Source of the DNA: Zea mays
Lineage: Eukaryota; Streptophyta; Magnoliopsida; Poales; Poaceae
Length of the DNA stretch: 64,000 nt
NCBI RefSeq assembly: GCF_902167145.1
Contig: NC_050098.1
Coordinates: 84,298,207-84,362,206, forward strand
Direction: 5' to 3'
Made by a program: the position numbers and the translations under genes. Positions 49,680 through 60,486 of this stretch are shown here, in pieces; the first letter of the stretch is position 1, and every line of letters begins with the position of its first letter. Below the pieces are notes generated by a model. It worked only from the letters and a program-made list of their open reading frames with translations. It did no database searches and had not been told where the DNA came from.

Positions 49680-49990
49680 ACTTCCTAGAGCCTAAACTCT
49701 AGGAAGTTAGCCCTAAACTCTAGGAAGTTAGCGAAACTCTCGGAAGTAAAGCTATCCCGTCGGAAGTTTGGCTCTCGAAAATTTTTTGTCGGAAGTTAGC
49801 TTAACTTCCTAGAGCCCTCTAGGAAGTTAGCTAACTTCCTAGAGCTGGCGGTCCCTCTCGGAAGTTAGTAGGTTCACGCCGTTTAGGAATTAGGCGCCGT
49901 CAGCCTGCTAACTTCCTACGGCTTACTGTAGCCTCTAGGAAGTTAGCTGACTAACTTCCTACGGCTTTTATAGCCTCTAGAAAGTTAACT
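49680..49990. repeat. Left subterminal repeats of the CACTA element
   Basis: At least a dozen copies of AACTTCCTAGAG-like units or their complement (CTCTAGGAAGTT, CTCGGAAGTT), several arranged as back-to-back palindromes. In En/Spm such subterminal repeats are the transposase binding sites; that role is inferred here. Confidence 0.8.
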
Positions 49991-50283
49991 TGACCAATGT
50001 TTGTTGTTACCCTACTAATAGTTGTTATTAACACTAATATACAACTAATTACCATTCGACAAGGACAGATTCACAGAATAGATATTATCACAAAAGCACC
50101 ACAAAACATATATTTTATACACATAATCACATAGACATACACAGTTCATTAACATTGCACAATGAAATATCCACATATCACATAAACATAAAAAACTGTA
50201 CAACTAGATCACTGACTTTGCCACACATCTTATTGTGTTTTACACATATTTGCTAACGCTTTACAAAACCATTCTTAAAAGAA

Positions 50284-51535
50284 CTAATGATTCAAGTGAT
50301 TCACAAAAGCCTTCACAAAACCACTTGCAAGCTTCTTGTATCCTATTGTTTTAAGACAGAAGCTTTCATTCTCCAGCACATCCTAGAAAAAATAACAACA
50401 CTTAGTAGCAGCTACTTTGCAAATAAAAATACAATACTATTTTGCATGTGAAGCAATTTATTTGTTAATAAAATACCTCCACTAGACGGTTAGTCACATG
50501 CAAGAAAAATAGATTGAACATCATAACGATACAGGTGTAACTATTTTCTCCTATCAAAGGTCGAAATTTTGGAAGTTTAATTTGATGCTTTCTAAAAGAA
50601 CAACTATTTTAGAAACTAAGGTCATATCTATATAGAGATAAAATTATGACAAGAGTAACAAGCCATGAAATGGTGAAAACATGTGTATGTTAATGTATTG
50701 TTAGTGAACATACCTTACCCATGGTACTTCGTTGCGTTTTGCCATCAAAGTAACAGACTGTGCGCATTCCAGTCCAAACACCTGCATCAAAAATAATTGT
50801 TGTTTAAGTAGAAAACCTAGAACTATCATTACCAAATAATGTTATTACAAATGCCAACAATTCTTCTTGGATTCCCAAGACCATGCATATTTGACAAGTG
50901 GCATAACATTAAATAGTATAGTCAAACAAAATGTGATGTCAGAAGTATGTCAAATATGTATTAGTTTTTATTTCCTTTCTGACTAATAGATATATATCTG
51001 ATGTAAAGAAATTGTATAAAATCAAGCAAGCGGAGGGCATGTCGGCTGCTTAATTCTAACTTATTGCACATCACATTAATATAAACAAGGTAACTGAATG
51101 TTTGTGACATGAACATTAATTATCTTCAAATGTCTCACCAAACTATTTGCATATCAAGATATCTAAGGTAATGATATCCCACCAGACCTCATTAAAATTG
51201 GGCAACATATACTCCACGACCTTGGTGGCCAATCCTACTAAAATGCATCCACAGAAAAGAAATCGTTGTCACTTGAATCAGTGTACAATGACAGATAGCT
51301 ACAAACCACTACAATTAAAACCCATGCCCAATTTTAGTAAACAATCTAGATTCAGTCTAGTCAAGCATAACAGAGTTTCAACCGATCATTTGAAAATGTG
51401 AATCAATCAAATAACTGCACAGAATACTATGCAGAACATGGCACTCACCTTGCTGGAAACTGACATGTGATCCACCTCCTTATCTAAGTCATCCTCATAT
51501 AAATCATCGTAGGCATAGCGAGCATACCTAGCGCT
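50284..51535 (-). pseudogene. Exon-like segments in the CACTA interior (possible captured gene fragment)
   Basis: Minus-strand segments bounded by plausible splice sites: 51535-51449 (RYARYAYDDLYEDDLDKEVD; donor AAG/GTGAGT), 50781-50719 (after acceptor TGCAG; donor ATGG/GTAAGG), 50591-50477 (after TTCTTTTAG; LPKFRPLIGENSYTCIVM; donor GAG/GTATTT) and 50382-50284 (after TTTTCTAG; DVLENESFCLKTIGYKKL, ending FVNHLNH and TAG). The last two join in frame. The 63-base segment does not join the next one in frame, so the model is incomplete or broken. I do not recognise the protein. It could be a transduplicated host gene or a remnant of the transposon's own accessory gene. Confidence 0.35.
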
Positions 51536-51695
51536 CTACTGCAAGAAATGCTCCATGTGTGTAGAAACATTTCATAATATATGTGAGATAGTAGCATATT
51601 GTTCTATTTTTTATGTTGCCCGTTAATGATGGCAATGGCAAGTACCCAGCTTCGACACTATATGGTTTATTTGGATATTCATAAAACAATTTATT

Positions 51696-51799
<104 letters not shown>

Positions 51800-52263
51800 G
51801 CCTCATCTAGTTATACCTGATAACAGTTTAATTGGCCGAACTACATAGATAACATGATATAACCAAACAGGTGTGTCACACATCATCAAGATTTTATTTT
51901 TTGGTGAAAAGAAAAACAATGAAAGACCGGTTCAAAGCAACAACTAAGAGTGCATGGGCAGTTGAGATTTATGTCATATGAGGTTATTTAAAATTTTCCA
52001 GCCTATTGAGATAATACCAGCACAATCATAAATAAATATTTACCTAAAAACCAATACCTCCTTCATTACGAAATGGTTGAATAGGAAACTAACCGCTGAA
52101 CCAGCCCAGTATGTTGTGGAAGACAACATGGAACAATAGTAATTTACCAAAGTGATACAGTAAACATGCAGAGGTGATTACAAAATGGAAGAGGACCCAT
52201 TAGTCGAGGCAAGAACTGGCGCATAAAATCGATTATAAAAATCAATATGACTCACATACTAGA

Positions 52264-52745
52264 CTGATATAGGGGCGGCGATGGAGGATTGAGCGAGCGC
52301 CCGTCCACCGGCCAATCCGGCGGCCACGCCGTCTGCGATGCCTACGCCGCAGCAGATGGTGCATCTCCATCTGCATCTCCCTCTTGATGTCAGGTGGGTC
52401 CACCAATAGCGCCATCAATATCTGAGCATGAACGAGAGCACGAGAATAGATATCTGAAGCAAGATGTTGATCCCCACCAGCTGCTCCTCAACCATCCCGA
52501 TCCCGTGGCAAAGAAAAATGCAGGTAACACAGATCTAGGACCAGAAATGGCAAAGGGACAGCGGCAGGTGTGGCGGATGGCTATACCTCCTCGTTGGCGA
52601 TCTTGCACTTATAGGGGAGGAAATATTTGATCGTGAGCGACGGGGTGCCATTGGGAGGGGAGATTTGAGCGGCGGCGGCGAGTGCATTGGCAAGGGAGAG
52701 CCGAGCGGCGGCGACTGCGTTAGGGATAGGAGGAGAAAAGGGAAA
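52264..52745. other. GC-rich segment near the right end of the CACTA element
   Basis: Markedly more GC-rich than the rest of the transposon (GGCGGCGGCGA, CCGGCGGCCACGCCG). Open frames exist on both strands (plus 52394-52630, minus 52390-52608), none with a recognised motif. On the minus strand this would lie at the 5' side of the exon-like segments, so it could be the promoter or first exon of a captured gene. Low certainty. Confidence 0.35.
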
Positions 52746-52799
52746 GGCAGAGGTAAGAGTCGTACGGGCCGTCTGTGAGCCTGACTTTAACGTCGTTAG

Positions 52800-53030
52800 C
52801 GTTATTCAGCTAACTTCCGAGAGGGGAGGGGACTTCCATAGGAAGTTATGAACTTTCTAGAGGCACTGCTACAAGCCGTAGGAAGTTTAGTAACTTCCGA
52901 GAGACACAACTACATGCTGTAGGAAGATTATTAACTTCCGAGAGTGCCTACGTGGCCGTCGGAAGCTATTAACTTTCTATGGTTTCTTTAAAAAACCGTA
53001 GGAAGTTAGTACGCCATAGGAAGTTTTAAT
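52800..53030. repeat. Right subterminal repeats of the CACTA element
   Basis: About ten copies of AACTTCC or GGAAGTT next to GAGAG or GCCGTAGG, the same family of units as at 49680-49990 and mostly in the mirrored arrangement. Confidence 0.8.
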
Positions 53031-53741
53031 TTTTGGTGTAGTGTATGAAGTGAAATGAGGCTTACATGAGATAACTTGTTGATTGTATTAAATGATTGTT
53101 ACCATGTATGCTTAGAAAGAGAAAACTTAGCTAAAACAATGATATTAGAATTTGAAAAGCTAAAAATGGATTTTACACTCAGCTAGTGCTTTTGGCAAAC
53201 CAAACCCCTCAGCCAAACAGCTGCATGGTCTAGAGGCAAAGGGGTAGATTCTTCACACCGGGTAAGTCTAGCTGAGTATTAGTATACTCAGCCTTGCTTG
53301 TGGCATACTTTTTGTAGGTACACTTCAGGATATGGTTGACGGTGTGACTTGGCCTACCACCCTGCCACCGGGTTGGACGGTCGAGTGGGATGCTGCTCTG
53401 GTAGGAGAGGAGCAAGAGGAGTAGTGGGCTAGGCCTTGCCCCATTCCTCACTTTCAATGATATCGATTATCCGCAGCAATTTATTTTGTGCACTTATATC
53501 CGCTACTTGAAAAACTCCGATTTATGTAATAACTCCAGTACTTTAATTTGAGTTTTTTCCTGTTTTATTGTATTTCTTCTGTGACTCACCTTCGAGTGAG
53601 TTTGTGGTGTTTGATCCTAGTTAAGTGGCTTAATCGGACTAGATCTGAGGGACTGACCGGTTATTCCGATTTATGTGTGTTACGGCCCCTGAGGCGTGAC
53701 TTGGGCACTTAAACTGGAATAATTCGGGCGGTTCTGCCACA

Positions 53742-55335
53742 GTTAATTCGTTTTAACTACAAGTTTATCCATTCCAGTTGCATTGGACTCCTATTAATAT
53801 TGTCTACCAGTTAGTAACTTTATTTTACTATGTAGCATAGTGATAAAAAACCACTCATTTTGTTTTATGTTTAACACCTAAACATTAAGAAAATCATAAC
53901 TCTTAAATCGTAACTCCGAATTTAGTGGTTCTCGAACCTGGGATCTCGTTATGATGTGTAGGTCATTACTGTGCATTATGTTCTTATGTTTGGTGTGATG
54001 TTAATTTTTCCTATGCAATATTTCTTCGTATCGCTGCGAGTAGACGAATAAGTGATTGAGGAGCCCAAAGCTCAGATGGTTGAAGAAATTGAGTAGCAAC
54101 TCGTTGAAGGCAAGTTGTGCCCTTGATCACTCTTGTTGACCTAATAATGTTCCTGTTAATCACTATAACATGCTCAGGTTAATTTGATGGGACCTAATAG
54201 GTTTCCCTAGTTTTGTTCACCCTACTCCTTGCAAACAAATGAACTATTGGGTAGTATTGCTATTGCTCTACTTGGTTTTGGGATTACTGCTATACTGAAT
54301 TATGATCATGTTCCACTATTATTGTTGGTTTATTAATGTTCATGATAAGATTATTTTGTTAATTGGAACATGGAGAACCACCCGGGAAAACAGTGCTACC
54401 ATAAGGGTGGTATGGGACGCCCTTGGCTGACTTATTAGGAAAGGTAGTGGAGAACTAACTTACCCAAAAGGGGCAAGGGCAATAGAGGAGCTGCGGTACA
54501 GGGAGGTTCTTGGGTCAATCATGTTGCGATGGCTGTTCGGGCGAGGGATTCCTATATCGCCCTTCTCAGAAACTGTAGCGGGTTTTCTGAAGCTAGTGGA
54601 TCTTTGTTAAGGCCTCGTAGTGCTACCCTGCCTCGTATCCTCGGTAGAGATGTATGGGATTCATGACCCTGTGGCAAATGGGTAACACAACTTGTGGGTA
54701 ATGATGTGAAACTGGCACCTCTGCAGAGTGTAAAACTGGTATATCAGCCATGCCCACGGTCATGAGCGGCTCAGACACTCACATGATTAACTTATGGAAT
54801 TAAACTTAATTTGTCATTTGCATTGTATTGTGGTTTTATTATTAATCTTGATCTCTTATTTATTTGGGTTGGTATATACTTATACTTAGTAAATGCTAAT
54901 AAATTTTGACCAACTTTAAAAGCAATGCTCAGTTGTAACCATCCTCTTTGGTAAGCCTTACACTTCACATGAGTCCCCACTGTAAGTGAGCTCATGCACA
55001 TTATTCCCCACAACTTATTGAGCGATGAACATATGTGAGCTCACCCTTGCTGCACTCACATCCCCCAGGTCAAAAACAAATACTGCAGGATAAGGAGCAC
55101 GAAGGATGCCGCGATGAGTTCGTGAGAGGTCTAGGTCGTTGTCTCCCAGTCAACTATGGTTGCTGGATCGTCGTCTTTGTATGATGTAATTATTTAGCTA
55201 TTTTGTACATAACTCCTATTATATAGTAAAGATGTGACATTCGCTTCTGTACCATGAGTCATCATATGTGTGAGACTTGATCCTAGCATACATTTGATTC
55301 GCGCCTGGTTTTGCCCCTTAAACCCAGTTGTGACA
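53742..55335 (+). repeat. Element C: 3' part of a Del/Tekay-type LTR
   Basis: Aligns with about the last 1.6 kb of the element D LTR (for example GCGAGTAGACGA at 54036, the GGGAAAACAGTGCTACCA block at about 54382-54399, and the end GTTGTGACA at 55335) but is clearly diverged, by eye over 15%. Element A begins exactly at its left edge, so A inserted into this LTR. No primer site follows; B integrase sequence follows instead, so this is the 3' LTR of C, and the rest of C lies left of the window. Confidence 0.75.
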
Positions 55336-55340
55336 AACAT

Positions 55341-56310
55341 CTCATTTTATTCTAGTTAAAGTTAAGTACACAGTGGTCACATATGCTGAAGTGTATATTG
55401 CACGTATCCTGAACTTGCATGGAGTGCCAAGAACAATGGTGTCGGACCGAGGACCGCAATTTGTATCCAAATTTTGGGAAGAGCTACATAAGTATTTGGG
55501 TACTAAGTTGCTCCATAGTTCAACATATCATGCCTAGACAAGCGGACAAACATATAGGGTAAATTAAATACTGGAAGACATGTTACGAGCTTGTGCCTAG
55601 AATTTCCACATAAGTGGGATGACTGCTTACCCCTGGCAGAATTCTCCTACAATAACACTTATCAATAGAGTATCAAAATGGCACCATTTGAAGCTCTATA
55701 TGGTCGACGATGCAGAACTCCTTTAAACTGGTCAGAACCAGGAGAGCGATGGTTCTTTAGACTTGATTTGCTCAAGGAAATAGAAGAAAAGGTTCAATAT
55801 ATACGACATAAGTTGAGAGAAGCTCAAGCACGACAGAAGAATTATGCGGATAAACGGTGTCGACCATTAATCTTTCAAGTGGGGGATCACATGTACTTGA
55901 AAGTATCGCCAATGAAGGAAGTTAACCGTTTTGGGGTTAAAGGAAAGTTAGCACCCTGATACATTGGTCGGATCCTTATTCTCGAACGATGTGGGCATGT
56001 TGTGTACAAACTTCAACTACCATAGTCGTTATTTGATGTACACAATGTGTTCCACGTATCACAACTGAAGAAGTGATTATGAGTACCCGATCAAACTATG
56101 GATATATTAGAAGTTAATTTGGAACCAGACTTAACTTATTTGGAGTATCCCATCCAAGTTTTGGATCAAAAGGATCGAGTTACTCGAAAAAGAACACTCA
56201 AGTTCTATAAGGTTAAGTGGAACCAACATGTAGTAGAAGAGGCTACTTGGGAGTCTGAAGGTTTCTTAGCAAAGCATTTTCCTGAGTTTCTAGCTTCTTG
56301 TAACCCTTGA
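55341..56310 (+). pseudogene. pol: Element B integrase C-half and chromodomain (broken)
   Basis: Begins AHFILVKVKYTVVTYAEVY, then MVSDRGPQFVSKFWEELHK, FSYNNTYQ, the fairly open MAPFEALYGRRCRTPLNW stretch (55678-55959), HMYLKVSPMKEV, and the chromodomain-like LKFYKVKWNQHVVEEATWE (about 56198-56254). It ends at 56308-56310. Stops occur near 55533, 55565, 55668, 55959 and 56022, some with frame changes. The oldest-looking coding sequence in the window, in line with its outermost place in the nest. Confidence 0.85.
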
Positions 56311-56456
56311 AATTTTGTATACTTTATTGTAAAGTTAGATAAGACCCACACACCCACCGCTGCCTTGTAAGAGAAAATAGGAAATAAAGTTGTGATGCAT
56401 TTCCTTTTCCATTACTTACCCAGGAGCTTTAAATCTCGGGACGAGGTTCTTTTATT

Positions 56457-56467
56457 GGGGGAGAGGA
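56457..56467 (+). other. Polypurine tract of element B
   Basis: GGGGGAGAGGA just before the LTR start TGTAACACC at 56468; the CTCGGGACGAGG motif common to these chromoviruses lies at 56435-56446. Confidence 0.85.
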
Positions 56468-56753
56468 TGTAACACCTCTTGTGTTACGAGAACTAAAACT
56501 TTGGCATGACATCATATGCACTGGCATTTCATTGTGTATGATATACCTAGAATACATTTACTAGGCTAAAATTTCAAAACAAAACATGTAATGTGATGTT
56601 TGTGTGAGGGTATGATCTTGTAAGGGGATCCTTAACCCTAGGTAGAAGTAAATCTCTCCAAGATGTAGAAGCATGTGACCTTATGTTGTAAACACAAAGG
56701 ATTATTCTTATCAAGTTTGGTAGACATGTTCAAGAAATAATGATTTGGAGAGG
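56468..56753 (+). repeat. Element B 3' LTR, first 286 bases
   Basis: Starts with hairpin GTAACAC / GTGTTAC (loop CTCTT). The first 100 bases align with the start of the element E LTR. Cut by the Opie-like insertion; AGAGG (56749-56753) would be the left target copy. Confidence 0.8.
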
Positions 56754-56995
56754 TGAAAGGGAAATGTGCCTTTGGGCCATTTCTAAGTATTTTGGTGATT
56801 GAGTGCAAACACAAGTGCTTAAATGTGAAAATATGCCCAAGGATGATCAAAGTGCAAATCACAAGTTAAGGTATGTTTCTAAGCCTTAGTACATTGGTTT
56901 TGTGTACTAATATATTTGTCTAAGTGTTAGAAACAGATAGAAGAAGAGAAGAGAAGACTTGGCTGTGTACAGCCAAGGGGCTGCTTCGGTCTGGG

Positions 56996-57367
56996 GCACC
57001 GGACTGTCCGGTGGTGCACCGGACAGTGTCCGGTGGTGCACCGGACAGTGTCCGGTGCGCCAGGCTGCCTCGGCCGAAGAGGCTGCTCTCGGGTTTTTCT
57101 CCGGCGACTTCGGCTAAAATTCACCGGACTGTCCGGTGTGCACCGGACTGTCCGGTGAGCCAACGGTCGGCCGGGCCAACGGTCGGCCGCGCGATCGGCG
57201 CGCGACACGTGGCCGAGCCAACGGTCGGAAGGAAGCACCGGACTGTCCGGTGTGCACCGGACTGTCCGGTGCGCCAGATCTGCAACGGTCGGCAACGGTT
57301 GGCTTCGCTTTTTATGGAAACAAATCGGGCACCGGACAGTGTCCGGTGTGCACCGGACTGTCCGGTG
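56996..57367. repeat. Palindrome cluster in the Opie-like LTR
   Basis: Nine copies of a palindrome, either CACCGGACTGTCCGGTG (six) or CACCGGACAGTGTCCGGTG (three), mostly in close pairs. They lie upstream of the TATA box, with interspersed GCCAACGGTCGG copies. Palindrome-rich LTRs are a known Sirevirus trait. Confidence 0.9.
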
Positions 57368-57434
57368 CGCCACGAGACAGAAGGCAAAGATGGCCTTCCA
57401 GATTTGTCCCCAACGGCTCCTAGCTGCCTTGGGG

Positions 57435-57443
57435 CTATAAAAG
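57435..57443 (+). promoter_or_regulatory. TATA box of the Opie-like LTR
   Basis: CTATAAAAG about 70 bases after the last palindrome; transcription would start near 57470. Confidence 0.75.
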
Positions 57444-58025
57444 GGACCCCTTGGCGCATGGAGGAGAACACCAAGCATTCCTTGAGCACTCTTGATCACT
57501 CACACATCAATCTCGCGCACTTGTTCGACATTCTAGTGATTTGAGCTCCGTTCTAGTGTGCTAGTCTTTTGAGCTCAAGTCTGGGTCTTGTGTGTGCGTA
57601 TTCGCTGTGATCTTTGTGTCGTGTGTGAGTTGCTAATCCCTCCCTTGCTCTGTGATTCTCTGTGAACATCTTTTGTAAGGGCGAGAGGCTCCAAGTTGTG
57701 GAGATTCCTCGCAAACGGGATTGAGAAAAGAAAAGCAAGAACACCGTGGTATTCAAGTTGATCATTGGATCACTTGAGAGGAGTTGAGTGCAACTCTCGT
57801 CCGTTGGGACGCCACAACGTGGAGTAGGCAAGTTTTGTACTTGGCCGAACCACGGGATAACCACTGTGTCATCTCTGTGATTGGATTCTTGTGGTTATTG
57901 TGTTTTGACTCCTCTCTAGCCACTTGGCATAAACTGTGCTAACACCTAATCAAGTTTTGTGGCTATAAGTTTAAGTTTTTACAGGATCACCTATTCACCC
58001 CCCCCCCCCTCTAGGTGCTCTCAAT

Positions 58026-58037
58026 TGGTATCGGAGC
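58026..58037 (+). other. Primer-binding site of the Opie-like element (tRNA-iMet)
   Basis: TGGTATCGGAGC two bases after the LTR; one mismatch to the initiator-Met complement. Confidence 0.9.
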
Positions 58038-58073
58038 CGTTCTCTTCAAGAAAGGGACTAACCGCCCGAAGAG

Positions 58074-60479
58074 ATGGATCCTAAGGGGAAGGGAATTGTG
58101 ATCAACGACAAGGAGAAGGAGTCCTTCGTCAACGAGCCAAGGGATGACAAGTCCAATGACTCGGGCTCGGGCCACAAGCGAAGAGATGGGAAGAAGAAGA
58201 AGACAAGACGCATCAAGGAGATCGTCTACTACGACAGCGATGAGTCCTCTTCTTCCCAAAAGGACGACGACTACGACAAACAAAGGAAACCGGTTAATTC
58301 TAACTTTTCTTTTGACTACTCTCGTATTCCGCATAGTTCAAATTCACATTTGCTTTCCATTCCACTCGGCAAGCCCCCACACTTTGATGGGGAGGACTAC
58401 GGATTTTGGAGCCACAAAATGCGTAGTCACCTATTCTCTCTCCATCCTAGCATATGGGAGATTGTAGATAGTGGAATGCACTTTAATAGTTCGGATAGTC
58501 CTATATTCATTAATGAGCAAATCCATAAGAATGCACAAGCTACTACTGTTCTTCTAGCCTCATTGTGCAGGGATGAATATAATAAAGTGAGTGGCTTGGA
58601 TAACGCCAAGCAAATCTGGGATACCCTCAAGATCTCTCATGAGGGAAATGACGCTACCTTGCTCACCAAAATGGAGTTGGTGGAGGGCGAGCTTGGACGG
58701 TTCGCGATGATAAGGGGCGAGGAGCCAACTCAAACATACAACCGGCTCAAGACCCTTGTCAACAAAATAAGGAGCTACGGAAGCACGCGATGGACGGACC
58801 ACGACGTCGTCCGACTAATGCTCAGGTCCTTTACCGTTCTTGATCCTCATATGGTGAATAATATTCGTGAGAATCCCAGGTACACCAAAATGTCGCCCGA
58901 AGAAGTACTAGGAAAATTCGTCAGCGGGCGAATGATGATCAAGGAGGCAAAGTATGTGGACGACGCCTTGAATGGACCGATCAACGAGCCGCAACCTTTT
59001 GCTCTCAAAGCCACAGGGAACAAGGAGGCGCTACCCAGCAAGGTGGCGTAAATTGAGGCGGCCGGTCTTAATGAAGAAGAAATGGCCCTCATTATCAAGA
59101 GATTCAAGACGGTGCTAAAGGGTCGCAATGGACAGCCGAGCAAGACTAAGACCAAGGGGAAGCGATCATGCTTCAAATGCGGTAAGCTTGGTCATTTTAT
59201 TGCTAACTGTCCTGATAATGATAGTGACCAGGAAAAGGGGAACAAGAGGGAAAAGAAGAAGCATTACAAGAAGGCAAAGGGCGAGGCGCATCTAGGCAAG
59301 GAGTGGGACTCGGATTGCTCCTCGTCCGACTCCGACAATGAAGGACTCGCCGCCACCGCCTTCAACAAATCAACCCTCTTCCCCAACGAGCGTCACACAT
59401 GCCTTATGGCAAGAGAGAAGAAGGTATGTACTCGCAACTCTACCTATGCTTCTTCAAGTGAGGACGAATCTAGTGATGAGGATGAAGTAGATTATTCATG
59501 TTTGTTCAAGGGCTTAGATAGATCTAAGATAGACAAAATTAATGAATTAATTGATGCCTTGAATGAAAAGAATATACTTTTAGAAAAGCAAGAGGATTTG
59601 TTGTATGAAGAGCATGATAAATTTGTTGAGGCACAAAAATCCTATGCTTTAGAAGTTAAGAGAAATGAAATGCTTTCTTTTGAACTATCTACTTGTCATG
59701 AAACCATTTCTACTTTGAAAGGTGTCAACAATGATTTAAATGCTAAATTAGAAGTAGCAAACAAATCCCATTCTTGTGTAGAACATGTTGAAATTTGTAC
59801 TAGGTGTAAAGACTTTGACATTAATGCTTGTAGTGAACACCTAGTTTCAATTTCCAAGCTTAATGATGAACTGGCCAGTCTTAATGCTCAACTTAAGACT
59901 AGCAAGAATGATTTCGATAAGCTAAAATTTGCAAGGGATGCCTACACAATTGGTAGACACCCCTCAATTAAGGATGGACTTGGCTTCAAGAGAGAAGCTA
60001 AGAACTTAACAAGCCATAAGGCTCCCATTCCCGCCAAGGAGAAAGGGAAGGCCCCTATGGCTACTAGTGCTAAAAGGAACCATGCATTTTTGTATCATGA
60101 TAGAAGACAAACTAGAAATGTAAGTCATGATGCTTATGATTCATATGTTTATGATTCTCATGCCATGTTTGCTCCTAGTTCCTCTTATGTGTATGATAGA
60201 AATGTTACTAGGAGAAATGTTGTTCCTAAAAGAAATGCTATTCATCATGTGCCTAGAAGGAATGTTATTCATGCTCCTAGGAAAATAGCAAATGAACCTT
60301 CCACAATTTATTATGCTTTAAATGCTTCCTTTGCTATTTGTAGAAAGGATAAGAAAATTGTTGCTAGGAAGTTAGGGGCAAAATGCAAGGGAGACAAAAC
60401 TTGCATTTGGGTCCCTAAGGATATTTGCACTAACCTTGTAGGACCCAACATGAGTTGGGTACCTAAGACCCAAGCCTAA
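58074..60479 (+). pseudogene. gag: Gag of the Opie-like element, one in-frame stop
   Basis: ATG at 58074 is the first after the primer site. One frame of 801 codons is broken only by TAA at 59049-59051, where the family probably has CAA (Gln). Parts: Lys/Asp/Ser-rich N-terminus; the Copia gag core (HFDGEDYGFWSHKMRSHL at about 58380-58434, then LDNAKQIWDTLKISHEG at about 58600-58645); CCHC knuckle CFKCGKLGHFIANC at 59169-59210; acidic Ser/Asp stretches; a long coiled coil (about 59520-59940); and a Tyr/Arg/Asn-rich C-terminus. The long C-terminal extension is typical of Sireviruses. A single reversal or readthrough would make it whole, so the copy is young or recently broken. Confidence 0.88.
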
Positions 60480-60486
60480 ATTTGCC

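Larger units (their letters stand above)
55336..56753 (+). mobile_element. Element B: tail of a chromovirus (outermost visible element)
   Basis: Integrase from mid-core, chromodomain, polypurine tract and the first 286 bases of the 3' LTR, all in plus orientation. Protein and LTR start are closest, within the window, to element E. Its upstream part is separated by element C and lies off the window. Its LTR is cut by the Opie-like element at 56754. Confidence 0.8.
56754..58023 (+). repeat. 5' LTR of the Opie-like element
   Basis: TGAAAGGGAAATG...GGTGCTCTCA. Contains a palindrome cluster (56996-57367), a TATA box (57435-57443) and a C run (57997-58010). The ORFs on both strands across the palindromes (56924-57544) are repeat artefacts. 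Confidence 0.92.

Noticed and set aside
56996..57367. Regular short repeats that could suggest a CRISPR array
   Set aside because: Palindromes with irregular spacing in a plant LTR; no unique equal-length spacers and a eukaryotic setting.
56924..57544. Long ORFs on both strands in the Opie-like LTR (206 and 190 codons)
   Set aside because: They read through the palindrome cluster, giving repetitive peptide (for example HRTVRC); typical repeat artefact.
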